The notes under the pieces are model-generated. The model worked only from the letters and a program-made list of their open reading frames with translations. It searched no databases and had not been told where the DNA came from. A stretch of 64,000 nt of DNA. It comes from Lysobacter gummosus (GTDB lineage Bacteria > Pseudomonadota > Gammaproteobacteria > Xanthomonadales > Xanthomonadaceae). Numbering within the stretch: the first letter of the stretch is position 1; each line of letters starts with the position of its first letter. The DNA lies in assembly GCF_001442805.1 (NCBI RefSeq), contig NZ_CP011131.1, positions 4,526,001 through 4,590,000 on the forward strand, given 5' to 3'. The translations under genes were made by a program, and so were the position numbers. Below, in pieces: positions 38,149-50,683 of the stretch.

Positions 38149-38521
38149 CGCTCGGTAGGCTCGCGCTTCAGGGGCGGAGCCGGCGGGGGTCCGAGTGCCG
38201 GGTCGGAGAATCCTACTGGCCGGGCCCCAGGGGTTTGTTAAGTGTTCGGAAGGGTTCCAGAAAATTTCCGTTAGAAAAACGTTAAGGCGTCACGCTGCAT
38301 TCACGAGTGTGACCGAGTTAACGTTCCTGACTTTTTACGGCCGGCGCTACGCGGCCGGCGGGCTTCGCATAAGGCCGGAGGGCTCCGGCACGAAGCAGGC
38401 ATCGCGGCGGCGGCCGGATGCCCCTGGGTCGATCGGGCGCCATGGCGGGCGCGTTGCGGACCACGGCGAGGCGCGGGTCCGGCTTTGTCCGGGCGGCCCA
38501 TCGGGGCGACCCGGCGCTGCC
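38149..38521. other. Spacer between convergent dciA and lpxC
   Basis: 373 bases without a credible gene. An A+T-rich island (38255-38340) contains an imperfect inverted repeat CGTTAAGGCGTCAC ... GTGTGACCGAGTTAACG (38280-38323) and two CGTTA direct repeats. A GCCGGCG..CGGCCGGC hairpin follows at about 38340-38363. No clean T-tailed terminator is visible for either gene. Confidence 0.4.
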
Positions 38522-39442
38522 TCAGGCGGCGTATCCGGCCGTCAGCGGTTCGCCGTAGGCGACCGGGACCGGCTCGGCGTCGCTGTAGCTCACCAGTTCC
38601 CAGGCCGAACGCTCGGCCAGCAGCGCGCGCACCAGCTTGTTGTTGAGCGCGTGGCCGGACTTGTGGCCCTCGTAGGCGCCGATGATGGGATGGCCGGCGA
38701 GGTACAGGTCGCCGACCGCATCGAGGATCTTGTGGCGCACGAACTCGTCGGCGTAGCGCAGGCCGTCGTCGTTGAGCACGCGGAATTCGTCGAGCACGAT
38801 CGCGTTGTCCATCGAGCCGCCCAGGCCGAGGTTGCGTTCGCGCATGTACTCCAGATCGCGCATGAAGCCGAAGGTGCGAGCGCGGCTGACTTCGCGGATG
38901 TAGTTCTCGGTGGAGAACTGCACTTCCGCGCGCGACTGCGAGGCCGGGATCGCCGGGTGGTCGAAGACCACGGTGAAGCCCAGGCGGAAGCCTTCGAACG
39001 GCTCGAAACGCGCGACCTTGTCGCCTTCGCGCACTTCCACCGGATGCTTGATGCGGATGAAACGTTTCGGCGCGTCCTGCTCGGCGATGCCGGCGGACTG
39101 CAGCAGGAATACGAACGGGCCGGCCGAGCCGTCCATGATCGGCACTTCCGGCGCCGACAGTTCGACATAGCAGTTGTCGATGCCCAGCCCGGCCATGGCC
39201 GAGAGCAGATGCTCGACCGTCATGACCTTGCCGACGCCGTAGGTCAGGCCGGTGCACAACGTGGTCTCGGTGACCAGATCGGCGCGCGCTGGCATCTCCA
39301 CCACCGGGTCGAGATCGACGCGGCGGAACACGATGCCGGTGTCCACCGGGGCCGGACGCAGGGTGAGAAAAACCTTCTCGCCGCTGTGCAGGCCCACGCC
39401 GGTGGCGCGGATCACATTCTTGAGGGTGCGCTGACGCAGCAT
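38522..39442 (-). CDS. lpxC: UDP-3-O-acyl-N-acetylglucosamine deacetylase LpxC
   Basis: 306 residues. Catalyses the committed step of lipid A synthesis in the cytoplasm. Zinc ligands are visible: His in [16 protein letters not shown] (near 79), and His/Asp in [15 protein letters not shown] (near 237 and 241); the catalytic His is in [13 protein letters not shown]. It begins [21 protein letters not shown], the standard N-terminus. It lies downstream of ftsZ as in most gammaproteobacteria, with its own 390-base leader region. Confidence 0.97.
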   Translation of the reverse strand: MLRQRTLKNVIRATGVGLHSGEKVFLTLRPAPVDTGIVFRRVDLDPVVEMPARADLVTETTLCTGLTYGVGKVMTVEHLLSAMAGLGIDNCYVELSAPEVPIMDGSAGPFVFLLQSAGIAEQDAPKRFIRIKHPVEVREGDKVARFEPFEGFRLGFTVVFDHPAIPASQSRAEVQFSTENYIREVSRARTFGFMRDLEYMRERNLGLGGSMDNAIVLDEFRVLNDDGLRYADEFVRHKILDAVGDLYLAGHPIIGAYEGHKSGHALNNKLVRALLAERSAWELVSYSDAEPVPVAYGEPLTAGYAA

Positions 39443-39740
39443 GGTCGTGGGGACTTCCGCGAAGTTCTTGTTCTGGGATTTTGCTGGCTGTCCGTCCGCA
39501 AGGCCCTGGGGCCGCGAGGACGGAATAGCTAATGGGGACGGACACGAAACTGCGCAAGATTAGCACGCAGGTCGCTGAACCTGAACGAAAAGGACGCACT
39601 GTCCCGCCGTTGTCAACAGCGAGCGTCAAACTGACCGGTCGGCCCGCCCTTTCGGGTCGGGCCGACCGGCCCAAAGCCCCGCGCGATAACGCCGGGGCAA
39701 GATGCCTCGGGCCGGGGACGAGTCCGGCCCTTGGGTGGTT
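39443..39740. other. lpxC upstream region with a long hairpin
   Basis: Non-coding. A CCGGTCGGCCCG / CGGGCCGACCGG stem (39635-39669) with an 11-base partly self-pairing loop is the main feature. It could be a processing site or terminator between ftsZ and lpxC. The lpxC promoter should lie at about 39470-39600; no consensus box pair stands out. Confidence 0.45.
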
Positions 39741-39827
39741 CTTGAAGCAGGAACCAGTTGAGAGGAGTGAGTAAAAGCCGGGCTTTTACTCGTTTTTCAC
39801 TCCTGTGCACTCGTTCCTGGCTTCAAC
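39741..39827. repeat. Long imperfect inverted repeat at the ftsZ 3' end
   Basis: The left arm TTGAAGCAGGAACCA...GGAGTGAGTAAAAGCC and the right arm GGCTTTTACTCG...TCACTCC...GTTCCTGGCTTCAA pair over some 35-40 bases, with a perfect 8-base core AGTAAAAG / CTTTTACT. It starts four bases beyond the ftsZ stop and may end ftsZ transcripts. It looks like a MITE-type element. Confidence 0.65.
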
Positions 39828-39830
39828 GCT

Positions 39831-41051
<1,221 letters not shown>

Positions 41052-41073
41052 GTCCTCGTCCTCTTATAAGTGT

Positions 41074-41242
41074 CGGGATTCGGGAATCGGGATTCGGGAT
41101 TCGCAAAAGCGCTGGTCTCGATTCCGATGCCGTCCTCTTCGACGTTTTTGGTTTTAGTTTCTGTTACTACCGTTACCGCCGTTGCTACAACCTGCCAGTG
41201 CTGTCGCTCTTGCTGTTACGAATCCCGAATCTCAAATCCCGG
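41074..41242. repeat. GGGATTCGGGATT inverted-repeat element, copy B (between ftsA and ftsZ)
   Basis: Left arm CGGGATTCGGGAATCGGGAT plus TCGGGATTCG, right arm CGAATCCCGAATCTCAAATC plus CCGG, about 115 bases apart. The interior is A+T-richer than the flanks. It fills most of the ftsA-ftsZ spacer. Confidence 0.75.
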
Positions 41243-41245
41243 CTG

Positions 41246-42481
41246 TCAGAACTCGCCGCGATACCAGTTCTTGATCTTGTTGAAGAAGCTGCCGGCGCGA
41301 CCGGTGGAGATCACCGGACGGCGCGGGTTTTCGATCTGACTGCCCATCAGCAGCAGGCCCACGCCGGTGGCGTGCACCGGGTTGCCGACCACCTCGCCCA
41401 GGCCGGTGACGTGCTGCGGAATGCCCACGCGCACCGGCATCTGCAGCATTTCCTCGGCCAGCTCGACCACGCCTTCCATCTTGGCCGCGCCGCCGGTCAG
41501 GACCATGCCGGCGCGGACGTGATGCTCGAAGCCGGAACGGCGCAGCTCGGCCTGGATCATTTCGAAGATTTCCTCGTAGCGCGCCTGCACCGCCTGCGCC
41601 AGCGAGTGGCGCGGCATGCGCCGCGGCGGACGGTCGCCGACGCTGGGCACCTGGATCGATTCCTCGGCGGTGGCCATCTGCGCCAGCGCACAGGCGTAGC
41701 GCACCTTGATCTGCTCGGCTTCCGGCGTCGGCGTGCGCAGCATGTGCGCGATGTCCTCCGTGACCTTATCGCCGGCGATCGGCAGCGACGCGCTGTGGGC
41801 GATCGCGCCCTGCACGAACACCGCGATGTCGGTGGTGCCCGCGCCGATATCGACCAGCACCACGCCGAGCTCGCGCTCATCGCTGGTCAGCACCGCGTTG
41901 CTCGAAGCCAGCACGCCCAGGATCAGATCGTCCACCTGCAGGCCGCAGCGCTGCACGCACTTGCTGATGTTGGCCGCGGCCGACTGCGCGCACACCACCA
42001 GGTGCGCGTGCACCTCCAGGCGCACGCCGGTCATGCCGACCGGATTGCGGATGCCTTCCTGCGAATCGTCGAGCACGTAGTCGCGCGGGATCGCATGCAG
42101 GATCTTCTGGTCGGCCGGGATCGCCACCGCCTTGGCCGCGTCCAGCACCCGGTCCAGATCGCCATAGGTGACTTCGCCGTCGCGGATCGGGGCGATGCCC
42201 TGCGAGTTGCGGCACTGGATGTGGTTGCCGGAAATCGAGGCATACACCGAGCGGATCTCGCAGCCGGCCATCAGCTCGGCTTCCTCGATCGCGCGCTGGA
42301 TCGACTGCACGGTGGATTCGATATCCACGACCACGCCGCGCTTGAGTCCGCGCGATTCGTGCGAGCCGATGCCGATCACCTCGATGGGATTGCCGGGCGA
42401 ATACTCGCCCACCAGCGCCACCACTTTCGAGGTGCCAACGTCGAGGCCTACGATCAGCGACTTGTCGCCTTTGCGATTCAT
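41246..42481 (-). CDS. ftsA: Cell division protein FtsA
   Basis: 411 residues. Actin-like ATPase tethering FtsZ to the membrane. SLIVGLDVGTSKVVALVGE (phosphate 1), VVLVDIGAGTTDIAVF (phosphate 2), VLTGGAAKMEGVVELA (adenosine), and a C-terminal amphipathic helix SFFNKIKNWYRGEF for membrane binding. The ATG overlaps the ftsQ stop (ATGA). Confidence 0.97.
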   Translation of the reverse strand: MNRKGDKSLIVGLDVGTSKVVALVGEYSPGNPIEVIGIGSHESRGLKRGVVVDIESTVQSIQRAIEEAELMAGCEIRSVYASISGNHIQCRNSQGIAPIRDGEVTYGDLDRVLDAAKAVAIPADQKILHAIPRDYVLDDSQEGIRNPVGMTGVRLEVHAHLVVCAQSAAANISKCVQRCGLQVDDLILGVLASSNAVLTSDERELGVVLVDIGAGTTDIAVFVQGAIAHSASLPIAGDKVTEDIAHMLRTPTPEAEQIKVRYACALAQMATAEESIQVPSVGDRPPRRMPRHSLAQAVQARYEEIFEMIQAELRRSGFEHHVRAGMVLTGGAAKMEGVVELAEEMLQMPVRVGIPQHVTGLGEVVGNPVHATGVGLLLMGSQIENPRRPVISTGRAGSFFNKIKNWYRGEF

Positions 42482-43218
42482 GACTGTCCTTGCTGCTGCT
42501 TCGGTGCCGCCGCCGGCGCCTGTACCGGCGCCCACGACAGCGAAAAACCATTGGTGTAACGAAGATCCGCGCGCGCCAGCACCTGCACCCGCTGCGCCAT
42601 CAACTGCGGCAACAACTTGACGAAGCGACTCAACCGCGCCCGCGCCTGACTGCGACCGACCACGATCTGCGCGCCGTTGGCCAGACCCAGGGTCCAGCTG
42701 CCGCGCTGATCGACTTCGATCTGCTTCACGTCCAGGCCGATCGGCGCGAACAACTCGCGCGACTCGTTGTACAGCGCGACCACATCGGCCACGCGCGTGT
42801 CGGGACCGCCGAACTGCGGCAGGTTGGCCGGCACCTGGATGTTGCTGACCGGGAACAAACGGCCCTGCTCGGACAACAGCTGATCCTTGCCCCAGCGCGC
42901 GAACGGCTTGTGCTCGATCACGCTGACTTCCAGCACATCGGGCCAGCGCTTGCGCACTTCGGCATGCTCGACCCACGGCAGCTTCGCCACCGCGTCCTGC
43001 GCGCGCGGCAGGTCGACCGCGAAGAAACCGCGCTGCGCGTACGGCAGCAAGGTCTTGCGCAGCGCCGCCGCGTCGACCCGCTCGAACTCGCCGGTCACGC
43101 GCAGGCGCTTGAGCGGCCACTGGTTCGCGCCGATCCAGCCGTTGAGCACGGCCACGACCGGCAGCGCGACCAAGGCCAGCGCCAGCACCCATCCGACAAG
43201 TCGCAGCAGGGCGTTCAC
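42478..43218 (-). CDS. ftsQ: Cell division protein FtsQ
   Basis: 246 residues from a GTG start at 43218 that overlaps the ddl stop as GTGA. One N-terminal membrane helix (about 5-25), then a POTRA domain ([22 protein letters not shown]), then the beta domain with [18 protein letters not shown]. It is the periplasmic divisome scaffold recruiting FtsL/FtsB. The C-terminus is Pro/Ala/Gln-rich. Confidence 0.93.
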   Translation of the reverse strand: MNALLRLVGWVLALALVALPVVAVLNGWIGANQWPLKRLRVTGEFERVDAAALRKTLLPYAQRGFFAVDLPRAQDAVAKLPWVEHAEVRKRWPDVLEVSVIEHKPFARWGKDQLLSEQGRLFPVSNIQVPANLPQFGGPDTRVADVVALYNESRELFAPIGLDVKQIEVDQRGSWTLGLANGAQIVVGRSQARARLSRFVKLLPQLMAQRVQVLARADLRYTNGFSLSWAPVQAPAAAPKQQQGQS

Positions 43219-44192
43219 GCCACCGCACCTCCTTGCACGGTCGCTTCGAGCACGCGCCAGCACAGCTCGTCGTACTCGATGCCGAGCTGACGCGCGGCCT
43301 TGGGCACCAGCGAATGGCTGGTCATGCCCGGCGCGGTGTTGACCTCGATCAGGTACAGCTGGCCGCTGGTGCGGTCGCGCATGAAGTCCACGCGGCCCCA
43401 TCCCTTGCAGCCGGCGGCGACGAAGGCCTCCATCGCCAGGCGGCGGATTTCGTTTTCGATCTCGCCTTCCAGACCCGGACACAGGTATTGGGTGTCATCG
43501 GCGATGTACTTGGCGTGATAGTCGTACCACTCGCCCTTGGGCACGATGCGGATCGACGGCAGTGCGGTGTAGCCCTCGCCGTTGATCAGCACGGCCACGG
43601 TGAGCTCCTCGCCGATCACCATCTGCTCCATCAGCATCTCGCCGGGATAGCGCGCGGCCAGCGCGACGGCGTCGTCGATGTCGGCGTCCTTGAGCACGCG
43701 CGACACGCCGACGCTGGAGCCTTCGCTGGACGGCTTGATGATCACCGGCAGGCCGATCTCTTGCGCCGCCGCGTGCACGTCGTCGCCCTTGGCGATGCGC
43801 TTGTACTTCGGGGTCGGCAGGCCGGCGCCGATCCACACCTGCTTGGTGCGGATCTTGTCCATCGCCAGCGCCGAGCCGAGCACGTCCGAACCGGTGTAAG
43901 GCACGCCGAGCGCTTCGAGCACGCCCTGCAGCACGCCGTCTTCGCCGCCGCCCTTGTTGCCGTGCAGGATGTTGAAGACGCGATCCACGCTGCCGGCGCG
44001 GATGGCGTCGATCAGGGCCGGAATGCCATCGACCGCAAACGCGTCCACGCCGCGCGAGCGCAGCGCTTCGAGCACGCCGCGGCCGGAATCCAGCGACACC
44101 TCGCGCTCGGAACTGGTGCCGCCCATCAGCACGGCGACGCGGCCGAATACCGCCGGATCGGTGACGCGAAGCGGAGCGAACTGCGAACTCAC
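43215..44192 (-). CDS. ddl: D-alanine--D-alanine ligase
   Basis: 325 residues from a GTG start at 44192 (GTGA overlap with murC). ATP-grasp enzyme making the D-Ala-D-Ala dipeptide. [67 protein letters not shown] and [20 protein letters not shown] cover the substrate and ATP sites. The order murC-ddl-ftsQ is the standard dcw order; murB is not present here. Confidence 0.96.
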   Translation of the reverse strand: MSSQFAPLRVTDPAVFGRVAVLMGGTSSEREVSLDSGRGVLEALRSRGVDAFAVDGIPALIDAIRAGSVDRVFNILHGNKGGGEDGVLQGVLEALGVPYTGSDVLGSALAMDKIRTKQVWIGAGLPTPKYKRIAKGDDVHAAAQEIGLPVIIKPSSEGSSVGVSRVLKDADIDDAVALAARYPGEMLMEQMVIGEELTVAVLINGEGYTALPSIRIVPKGEWYDYHAKYIADDTQYLCPGLEGEIENEIRRLAMEAFVAAGCKGWGRVDFMRDRTSGQLYLIEVNTAPGMTSHSLVPKAARQLGIEYDELCWRVLEATVQGGAVA

Positions 44193-45634
44193 TTGGATTC
44201 TCCTTGGAAACCGTTGCTCGACAACTGCTGCGCGGCCGCGCCGATATCGCCGGCGCCCATCAGCAACAGCAGGTCGCCGTCGTTCAATACGTCCGGCAGC
44301 ACGCCGGCCAGATCGGCGGCGGTGTTGACCACCACCGGGTCGATGCGGCCGCGCGCACGGATCGCGCGCGCCAGCGACTTGGCGTCGGCACCGGCGATCG
44401 GCGCTTCGCCGGCCGGATAGACCTCGGTCAGCACCAGCGCGTCCACCGACGACAACACCGCGGCGAAGTCGTCGAACAGATCGCGGGTGCGGCTGTAACG
44501 ATGCGGCTGGAACGCCACCACCAGACGCTTGTCCGGCCAGCCGCCGCGCGCGGCGGCGAACACCGCTTCGAGCTCTTTCGGGTGATGGCCGTAGTCGTCC
44601 ACCAATTGCACCGTCGCGCCCTTGTCGGTCTTGATCTGGGCGAGCAGGTTGAAGCGACGGCCGATGCCGGCGAATTTCTCCAGCGCGCGCGCGATCGCGT
44701 CGGGCTGCACGCCCAACTGCCACGCCACCGACGCGGCGGCCAACGCGTTGAGCACGTTGTGCCGGCCCGGCAGCGCCAGCGTCACCGCGGTGCGGGTCGC
44801 GTCGGGCAGGCACAGGGTGAAGCGCATCGCGCCGCCGTTCTGGCTGACGTCTTCGGCGCGCACGTCGGCGGTTTCGTCGAAGCCGTAGGTCATCACGTGA
44901 CGCGGCGTTTCGGCGGCGAGCTTGGCGACGTTGGCGTCGTCGATGCACAGCACGGCCAGGCCGTAGAACGGCAGGCGATGCAGGAATTCCTCGAACGCGG
45001 CCTGGACCTTGGCGAAATCGCCGCCGTAGTTTTCCAGGTGATCGGCGTCGATGTTGGTGACGATGGCGATCTGCGGATTCAGGCGCAGGAAGCTGCCGTC
45101 GCTTTCGTCGGCCTCGGCGACCAGCCACTGGCCGCCGCCCAGGCCGGCGTTGGCGCCGGCGGCGAGCAGCTTGCCGCCGATCACGAAGGTCGGGTCGATG
45201 CCGCCCTCGGCCAGCACGCTGGCGGTCAGCGAGGTGGTGGTGGTCTTGCCGTGGGTGCCGGCCACTGCGATGCCGCGGCGGAAGCGCATCAGCTCGGCCA
45301 GCATTTCCGCGCGCGGCACCACCGGAATGCGCTGCGAGCGCGCTTCCATCAATTCCGGGTTGTCGCGCTTGATCGCGCTGGACACGACCACGCAATCGGC
45401 GCCGAGCACGTTGGCGGCGGAATGGCCGCGGTGCACGGTGACGCCCATCGAGGCCAGGCGGCGGGTCACGGCGTTGTCGGCCATGTCCGAGCCGGACACC
45501 TGATAGCCCAGCGTGCACATGACTTCGGCGATGCCGCTCATGCCGGTGCCGCCGATGCCGACGAAATGCACGCGCGGAAACGCCTTGGCCAGATCGCCGG
45601 TGTGCTGCAGGCGGCGGCGGAGTGCGGTGCTCAT
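44189..45634 (-). CDS. murC: UDP-N-acetylmuramate--L-alanine ligase
   Basis: 481 residues. Adds L-Ala to UDP-MurNAc in the cytoplasm. Rossmann start [21 protein letters not shown] site [27 protein letters not shown], and [14 protein letters not shown]. The ATG at 45634 gives the usual N-terminus. A 175-base gap holding an inverted-repeat copy separates it from murG upstream. Confidence 0.97.
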   Translation of the reverse strand: MSTALRRRLQHTGDLAKAFPRVHFVGIGGTGMSGIAEVMCTLGYQVSGSDMADNAVTRRLASMGVTVHRGHSAANVLGADCVVVSSAIKRDNPELMEARSQRIPVVPRAEMLAELMRFRRGIAVAGTHGKTTTTSLTASVLAEGGIDPTFVIGGKLLAAGANAGLGGGQWLVAEADESDGSFLRLNPQIAIVTNIDADHLENYGGDFAKVQAAFEEFLHRLPFYGLAVLCIDDANVAKLAAETPRHVMTYGFDETADVRAEDVSQNGGAMRFTLCLPDATRTAVTLALPGRHNVLNALAAASVAWQLGVQPDAIARALEKFAGIGRRFNLLAQIKTDKGATVQLVDDYGHHPKELEAVFAAARGGWPDKRLVVAFQPHRYSRTRDLFDDFAAVLSSVDALVLTEVYPAGEAPIAGADAKSLARAIRARGRIDPVVVNTAADLAGVLPDVLNDGDLLLLMGAGDIGAAAQQLSSNGFQGESK

Positions 45635-45646
45635 GCTTGACGTCCG

Positions 45647-45806
45647 TGATTCGGGATTAGGGATTGGGGATTGGAAAAAACAAAAAGCGACTGCGGCATT
45701 GCGAACTTCCGAGATTTCGATAAGGACACGGGAGCAACCAGCGAATCGGCCGGGCGTTGGCCGAACTCGCCGTTGCGAATCCCGAATCCCCAATCCCGAA
45801 TCCCGG
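45647..45806. repeat. GGGATTCGGGATT inverted-repeat element, copy C (between murG and murC)
   Basis: Left arm GATTCGGGATTAGGGATTGG plus GGATTGG, right arm CGAATCCCGAATCCCCAATC plus CCGAATCCCGG, about 100 bases apart, with an A+T-rich interior. It fills the only sizeable gap in the otherwise overlapping mraZ-ftsA run. Confidence 0.75.
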
Positions 45807-45809
45807 CCC

Positions 45810-46901
45810 TCATCGCGCCACCTCCAGCACAATCTCCGCGACGCGATCGGCCGCGTCGGGTTTGGCGATGCTTCGCGCCGCTTGCGCCATCTGCAGCAGC
45901 ACGCCGCGCTCGGCCAGGATTTCGATCGTCGCCGACAGGCGCGCGCCCAGGTCTTCGCCGGCCTGCGGCAGCAACTGGGCCGCGCCGCGGTCGACCAGGA
46001 AGCGCGCGTTCTTGGTCTGGTGGTCGTCCACCGCCTGCGGGAACGGCACCAGCACGCTGCCGACGCCGGCCGCGCACAGCTCGGCCAGGGTCAGCGCGCC
46101 GGCGCGGCAGACCACCAGATCGGCCCAGGCGTAAGCGGCCGACATGTCGGCGATGAAAGGTTCCAACGAAGCGATGATTCCGGCCTTGGCATAGGCTTGC
46201 TGCGCATCGGCCAGCAACTTCTCGCCGCATTGATGACGCACTTCGCACGGCACTCGCCCGCGCAAACCGGCGATGGCTTCGGGCACTGCGCTGTTGAGCG
46301 CGCGCGCGCCCTGGCTGCCGCCGAGCACCAGCAGGCGCAGCGGGCCGCTGCGATCGGCGAAACGCTGCGCCGGCGGCGCGATCTCGGCGATTTCCGCGCG
46401 CACCGGATTGCCGACGACTTCTTCGCTGACATTGGCGAAGGTGTCCGGGAACCCGGTCAGCACGCGCCGCGCGAAACGCGACAGCACGCGGTTGGTGAGG
46501 CCTGGAGCGCGATTTTGTTCGTGCACGATCAACGGCAGACCGGCCAGCCGCGCGGCGATGCCGCCGGGGCCGGCGGCGTAACCGCCGAAACTGATCACCG
46601 CCCGCGGCTGGCGCTGGCGCAGCACGCGCTGCGCCGCGCGCACCGACGCCGCCAGCCGGAACGGCGCGCGCAACAGCGTCGCCAGTCCCTTGCCGCGCAC
46701 GCCGCTGATGGCGAGGGTGTCGATATCGATGCCGTGCTGCGGCACCAGACGGGTTTCCATGCCGCCGTCGGCGCCCAGCCAGCACACCGGGACGTTGCGG
46801 CCGCGCAAAGCCTTGGCCACCGCCAGTCCCGGGAAGATGTGTCCACCCGTGCCGCCGGCCAGGATCATCACCGGGCGCTCGCTCGAACGAAGCTCGCTCA
46901 T
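45810..46901 (-). CDS. murG: Lipid II synthase MurG (GlcNAc transferase)
   Basis: 363 residues. Peripheral membrane GT28 enzyme converting lipid I to lipid [23 protein letters not shown] at the start, [33 protein letters not shown], and the donor-site [15 protein letters not shown]. The ATG overlaps the ftsW stop (ATGA). Confidence 0.97.
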   Translation of the reverse strand: MSELRSSERPVMILAGGTGGHIFPGLAVAKALRGRNVPVCWLGADGGMETRLVPQHGIDIDTLAISGVRGKGLATLLRAPFRLAASVRAAQRVLRQRQPRAVISFGGYAAGPGGIAARLAGLPLIVHEQNRAPGLTNRVLSRFARRVLTGFPDTFANVSEEVVGNPVRAEIAEIAPPAQRFADRSGPLRLLVLGGSQGARALNSAVPEAIAGLRGRVPCEVRHQCGEKLLADAQQAYAKAGIIASLEPFIADMSAAYAWADLVVCRAGALTLAELCAAGVGSVLVPFPQAVDDHQTKNARFLVDRGAAQLLPQAGEDLGARLSATIEILAERGVLLQMAQAARSIAKPDAADRVAEIVLEVAR

Positions 46902-48211
46902 GCGGACCTCCCGAGCGTCGGCTCGACGCGCTCGCGCAGGCGGCTGGTGCCGCGCGCGGCGTCGCTGCCGCGCGCGCTGTTGGCGGCGGCGGACGGAATC
47001 GGATTCGCCGTGGCCGGCGCGCCGGCCGCGGGCTGGGTCGCTTCGCCGCGCAGGCGCGCGACCTGGCGCTGGGCGCGGTCCAGTTCGTAGGACACGCGCA
47101 GCAGCACCGCCAGCGCCGCGCAGCTCATCACCACGCTGGAGCCGCCGTAGGAAATCATCGGCAGGGTCAGGCCCTTGGTCGGCAGCAGGCCCAGGTTCAC
47201 GCCGATCGAGACGAAGCTCTGCAGCCCCATCCACAGCGCGATGCCGAAGGCGACGTAGCCGGAGAAGTGGCGGCGCATTTCCACGCACTTCAATCCGATC
47301 CACAGCGCGCGCCCGGACAGCAGCATGTACAGGCCGACCACGGCGCACACGCCGACGAAACCGAACTCTTCCGCGATCACCGCCATGATGAAGTCGGTAT
47401 GCGCCTCGGGCAGGTACGACAGCTTCTGCACCGACGCGCCCAGGCCGACGCCGGTCCATTCGCCGCGGCCGACCGCCATCAGCGCATTGGTCAGCTGATA
47501 ACCGGTGCCGAACGGATCGACCCAGGGATTGAGGAACGAGGTCAGGCGCACCACGCGGTAGGGCTCGGCGATGGCGATCACCGCCAGCACCGGCAGACCG
47601 ATCAGCACCGGGCCGAACATGCGCGGCATGTTGACGCCGCCCAGCACCAGCATGCCGGCGGTGATCGCCAGCAGCAGCGAGGACGAGCCGAAGTCGGGCT
47701 GCATCAGCAACAGGCCGACCAGCACGATGGCCACGCCGATCGGCTTGAGCATCGCGCCCCAGGTCGCGGAAATGTCTTCGCTGAAACGCTTGAGGTAGCT
47801 GGCCAGCCAGACGATGTACATCAGCTTGACCGCCTCGACCGCCTGGAAGCTGGCCGGCCCCAGGTTGATCCAGCGCTTGGCGCCGTTGACCTGCTTGCCG
47901 ATCACCGGCACGAACACCGCCAGCAACAGCACCACGCACACCAGCAGCAGCCACTGGTTGTGCTGCTCGATGGTCTTGAGCTCGGTGCGCATCAGCCAGA
48001 ACGCCAGGCCCAGGCCGATGCCGAGGAAGATCAGATGGCGGGTGAGGAAGTAGAACGGGTCCACCGCATGGGTCGCGGCGACGCCGAGCGAAGCCGAACC
48101 GACCATCACCACGCCGACGCAGGCCAGCGCCGCGGACACGAAAAGCAGCCACGGGTCGTAGCGACCGTGGATGGCGTCGAGCCGGGTTGCCTGGCGTGCG
48201 GAATTTTCCAT
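46898..48211 (-). CDS. ftsW: Septal peptidoglycan polymerase FtsW
   Basis: 437 residues, about ten membrane helices, SEDS family. [35 protein letters not shown] (conserved NLGP..QPSE-type region), [20 protein letters not shown] and [17 protein letters not shown] are diagnostic. It polymerises lipid II with FtsI. It begins on the last base of the mraY stop (TGATG). No murD gene lies between mraY and ftsW, the usual place. Confidence 0.97.
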   Translation of the reverse strand: MENSARQATRLDAIHGRYDPWLLFVSAALACVGVVMVGSASLGVAATHAVDPFYFLTRHLIFLGIGLGLAFWLMRTELKTIEQHNQWLLLVCVVLLLAVFVPVIGKQVNGAKRWINLGPASFQAVEAVKLMYIVWLASYLKRFSEDISATWGAMLKPIGVAIVLVGLLLMQPDFGSSSLLLAITAGMLVLGGVNMPRMFGPVLIGLPVLAVIAIAEPYRVVRLTSFLNPWVDPFGTGYQLTNALMAVGRGEWTGVGLGASVQKLSYLPEAHTDFIMAVIAEEFGFVGVCAVVGLYMLLSGRALWIGLKCVEMRRHFSGYVAFGIALWMGLQSFVSIGVNLGLLPTKGLTLPMISYGGSSVVMSCAALAVLLRVSYELDRAQRQVARLRGEATQPAAGAPATANPIPSAAANSARGSDAARGTSRLRERVEPTLGRSA

Positions 48212-49299
48212 CAGCGGACCTTGAGCGTGGCCAGACCGACCAGGACCAGCACCACCGAGATGATCCAGAAGCGCACGATCACGCGCGGCTCGGGCCAGCC
48301 CTTGAGTTCGAAGTGGTGATGGATCGGCGCCATGCGGAACACGCGCTTGCCGGTGAGCTTGAACGAAGCGACCTGGATCATCACCGACAGGGTTTCGATC
48401 ACGAACACGCCGCCCATGATCACCAGCACCAGTTCCTGGCGCACGATGATGGCGATGGTGCCGAGCACCGCGCCCAGCGCCAGCGCGCCGATGTCGCCCA
48501 TGAACACCATGGCCGGATAGGTGTTGAACCACAAAAATCCGAGGCCCGCGCCGGCGATCGCCGCGCAGATGATCACCAGCTCGCCGGCGCCGGGCACCTG
48601 CGGAATCTGCAGGTACTTGGAGAACTCGGCATGGCCCGAAGCGTAGGCGAACACGCCCAGCGCGCAGGCCACCAGCACGGTCGGCATGATCGCCAGCCCG
48701 TCCAGGCCGTCGGTGAGGTTGACCGCGTTGGAGAAGCCGACGATCCAGAAATACGCGACCACGATCAGGCCGGCGCCGAGCGGAATCGCCACCGCCTTGA
48801 TCAGCGGAACATAGAAGGTGGTGCTGGCGACCACCGCCGGATCGGCGGTGAAGTACAGGAAGGCGCCGGCGGCCAGGCCGAAGATCGACTGCAGCAGATA
48901 CTTCCAGCGCGACTTCAGGCCGTTGGGATCGCGGCGCACGATCTTGATCCAGTCGTCGTACCAGCCGATCGCGCCGAAGCACAGCATCACCGCCAGCACC
49001 AGCCACACGTACCTGTTGCGCAGGTCGCCCCACAGCAGCACCGAGGCCAGCACCGTCATCAGGATCAGCGCGCCGCCCATGGTCGGCGTGCCGGCCTTGG
49101 AGAAGTGGCTCTGCGGGCCGTCCTGGCGGATCGGCTGGCCGCCCTTGTACTGGGCGAGCTTGCGGATCACCGCCGGGCCCCACCACAGCGACAGGGCGAG
49201 CGCGGTCAACGCGCTGAGAATGCCGCGGAAGGTCAGATAGCCGAACAGACCGAACAGGCTCTGCAGTTGTTCAAGCCAGCGAGTGAGTTCAAGCAACAT
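48211..49299 (-). CDS. mraY: Phospho-N-acetylmuramoyl-pentapeptide transferase MraY
   Basis: 362 residues, ten membrane helices. Makes lipid I on undecaprenyl phosphate. [35 protein letters not shown] (catalytic Asp pair), [18 protein letters not shown] and [17 protein letters not shown] are family hallmarks. It overlaps murF by 11 bases. Confidence 0.98.
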   Translation of the reverse strand: MLLELTRWLEQLQSLFGLFGYLTFRGILSALTALALSLWWGPAVIRKLAQYKGGQPIRQDGPQSHFSKAGTPTMGGALILMTVLASVLLWGDLRNRYVWLVLAVMLCFGAIGWYDDWIKIVRRDPNGLKSRWKYLLQSIFGLAAGAFLYFTADPAVVASTTFYVPLIKAVAIPLGAGLIVVAYFWIVGFSNAVNLTDGLDGLAIMPTVLVACALGVFAYASGHAEFSKYLQIPQVPGAGELVIICAAIAGAGLGFLWFNTYPAMVFMGDIGALALGAVLGTIAIIVRQELVLVIMGGVFVIETLSVMIQVASFKLTGKRVFRMAPIHHHFELKGWPEPRVIVRFWIISVVLVLVGLATLKVR

Positions 49300-50683
49300 G
49301 CGTCGTCCCCTTCCCCGTTGCGGGTGTGTGCGCGGACAGCAACGCCGTCACGATCTTGTCCATCGCACTGCTGTGCGAACCTTTCACCAACACGCGCACG
49401 CCCTCGCGCAGCTCGGCGTCGAGCGCGCGCGCCAGCGAGTCGTGGCTGTCGAACACTTGCGCGCCTTCGCCGAAGGCCTGCGCGGCGGCGCTCGGCAGCT
49501 CGCCCAGCGCGAACAGACGGCGCAAGCCGGCGGCCTTGGCGCGGCGGCCGATCTCGGCGTGCATGGCGACTTCTTCATTGCCGATCTCGCGCATCGCGCC
49601 GAGCACCAGCCAGTTCTCGCCGGCCATCTCGGCCAGGGTGTCGATGGCGGCTGCGGTCGAGCCCGGGTTGGCGTTGTAGCTGTCGTCGATCAGCACCGCG
49701 CCGTTGTCCAGGCGATGGGTGATCAGGCGGCCGTCGACCGGCTGCGCGGCGTCGAGGCCGGCGGCGATGATGTCCAGCGACATGCCCGCGCCCAGGGCCA
49801 GCGCGGTCGCGGCGAGTGCGTTGCGCACGTTATGGCGGCCAATCGCCTTCAGCGCAATCTTGGCCTCGCCCAGCGGGGTTACAAGCGCGAACGTAGAACC
49901 CTCAGGCCCGACGCGAACATCCCGAGCTGTAACCTCCGCGCTGGCATCGATCCCGTAGCGGATGATCGTGCGGCCCGAAGCGCGATTCTCGAAATACGGC
50001 GCGAACGCATCGTCGGCATTGATCGCCGCCACGCCATACGACGGCAGCGCGTCGTAGATCGCCGCCTTGGTATCGGCGATGCCGAGCAGGCTGCCCATGC
50101 GTTCCAGATGCGCCGGCGCGACGTTGTTGACCAGCGCCACCTGCGGGCGCGCGATGCGCACCAGGTAATCGATGTCGCCGGGCTTGCCCGCGCCCATTTC
50201 ATAGATGGCGAACTGCGCGTCTTCCGGCGCGTCCAGCACCGCCAGCGGCAGGCCGATTTCGTTGTTGCGGTTGCCCGGCGTCGAATAAGTGCGGCCCGGC
50301 GCGGCCTGTTCCAGGATCGCCGTGGTCAGCGCCTTGACGCTGGTCTTGCCGTTGCTGCCGGTGATCGCGACCACGCGGGTGTCGCGGGTGGACTGCACGG
50401 TGGTGGCCAGATCGGCCAGCGCGCGCTCGGTGTCGGCGACGATCACCTGCGCGATCGGCGCATCGATCTCGCGCGAAACCAGCGCGCCGGCCACGGCGGT
50501 GCCGGCCAGCTTGGCGACATGGTCGTGGCCGTCGAAACGCTCGCCCTTGAGCGCGACGAACAAGGCCGCGCCGCTCGCCGGCAACGCGCGGGTGTCGGTG
50601 GCGACCACGTCGATCGCGGCGTCTTCGCCGTGCAGGCGGCCGCCGGTCATGCGCGCGATTTCCGACAGCAGCAAACGCCTCAT
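49289..50683 (-). CDS. murF: UDP-MurNAc-tripeptide--D-Ala-D-Ala ligase MurF
   Basis: 464 residues. Adds D-Ala-D-Ala to complete the pentapeptide. ATP site [33 protein letters not shown], and [20 protein letters not shown] are diagnostic. It overlaps murE by four bases and mraY by 11, in the tight dcw arrangement. Confidence 0.96.
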   Translation of the reverse strand: MRRLLLSEIARMTGGRLHGEDAAIDVVATDTRALPASGAALFVALKGERFDGHDHVAKLAGTAVAGALVSREIDAPIAQVIVADTERALADLATTVQSTRDTRVVAITGSNGKTSVKALTTAILEQAAPGRTYSTPGNRNNEIGLPLAVLDAPEDAQFAIYEMGAGKPGDIDYLVRIARPQVALVNNVAPAHLERMGSLLGIADTKAAIYDALPSYGVAAINADDAFAPYFENRASGRTIIRYGIDASAEVTARDVRVGPEGSTFALVTPLGEAKIALKAIGRHNVRNALAATALALGAGMSLDIIAAGLDAAQPVDGRLITHRLDNGAVLIDDSYNANPGSTAAAIDTLAEMAGENWLVLGAMREIGNEEVAMHAEIGRRAKAAGLRRLFALGELPSAAAQAFGEGAQVFDSHDSLARALDAELREGVRVLVKGSHSSAMDKIVTALLSAHTPATGKGTTHVA

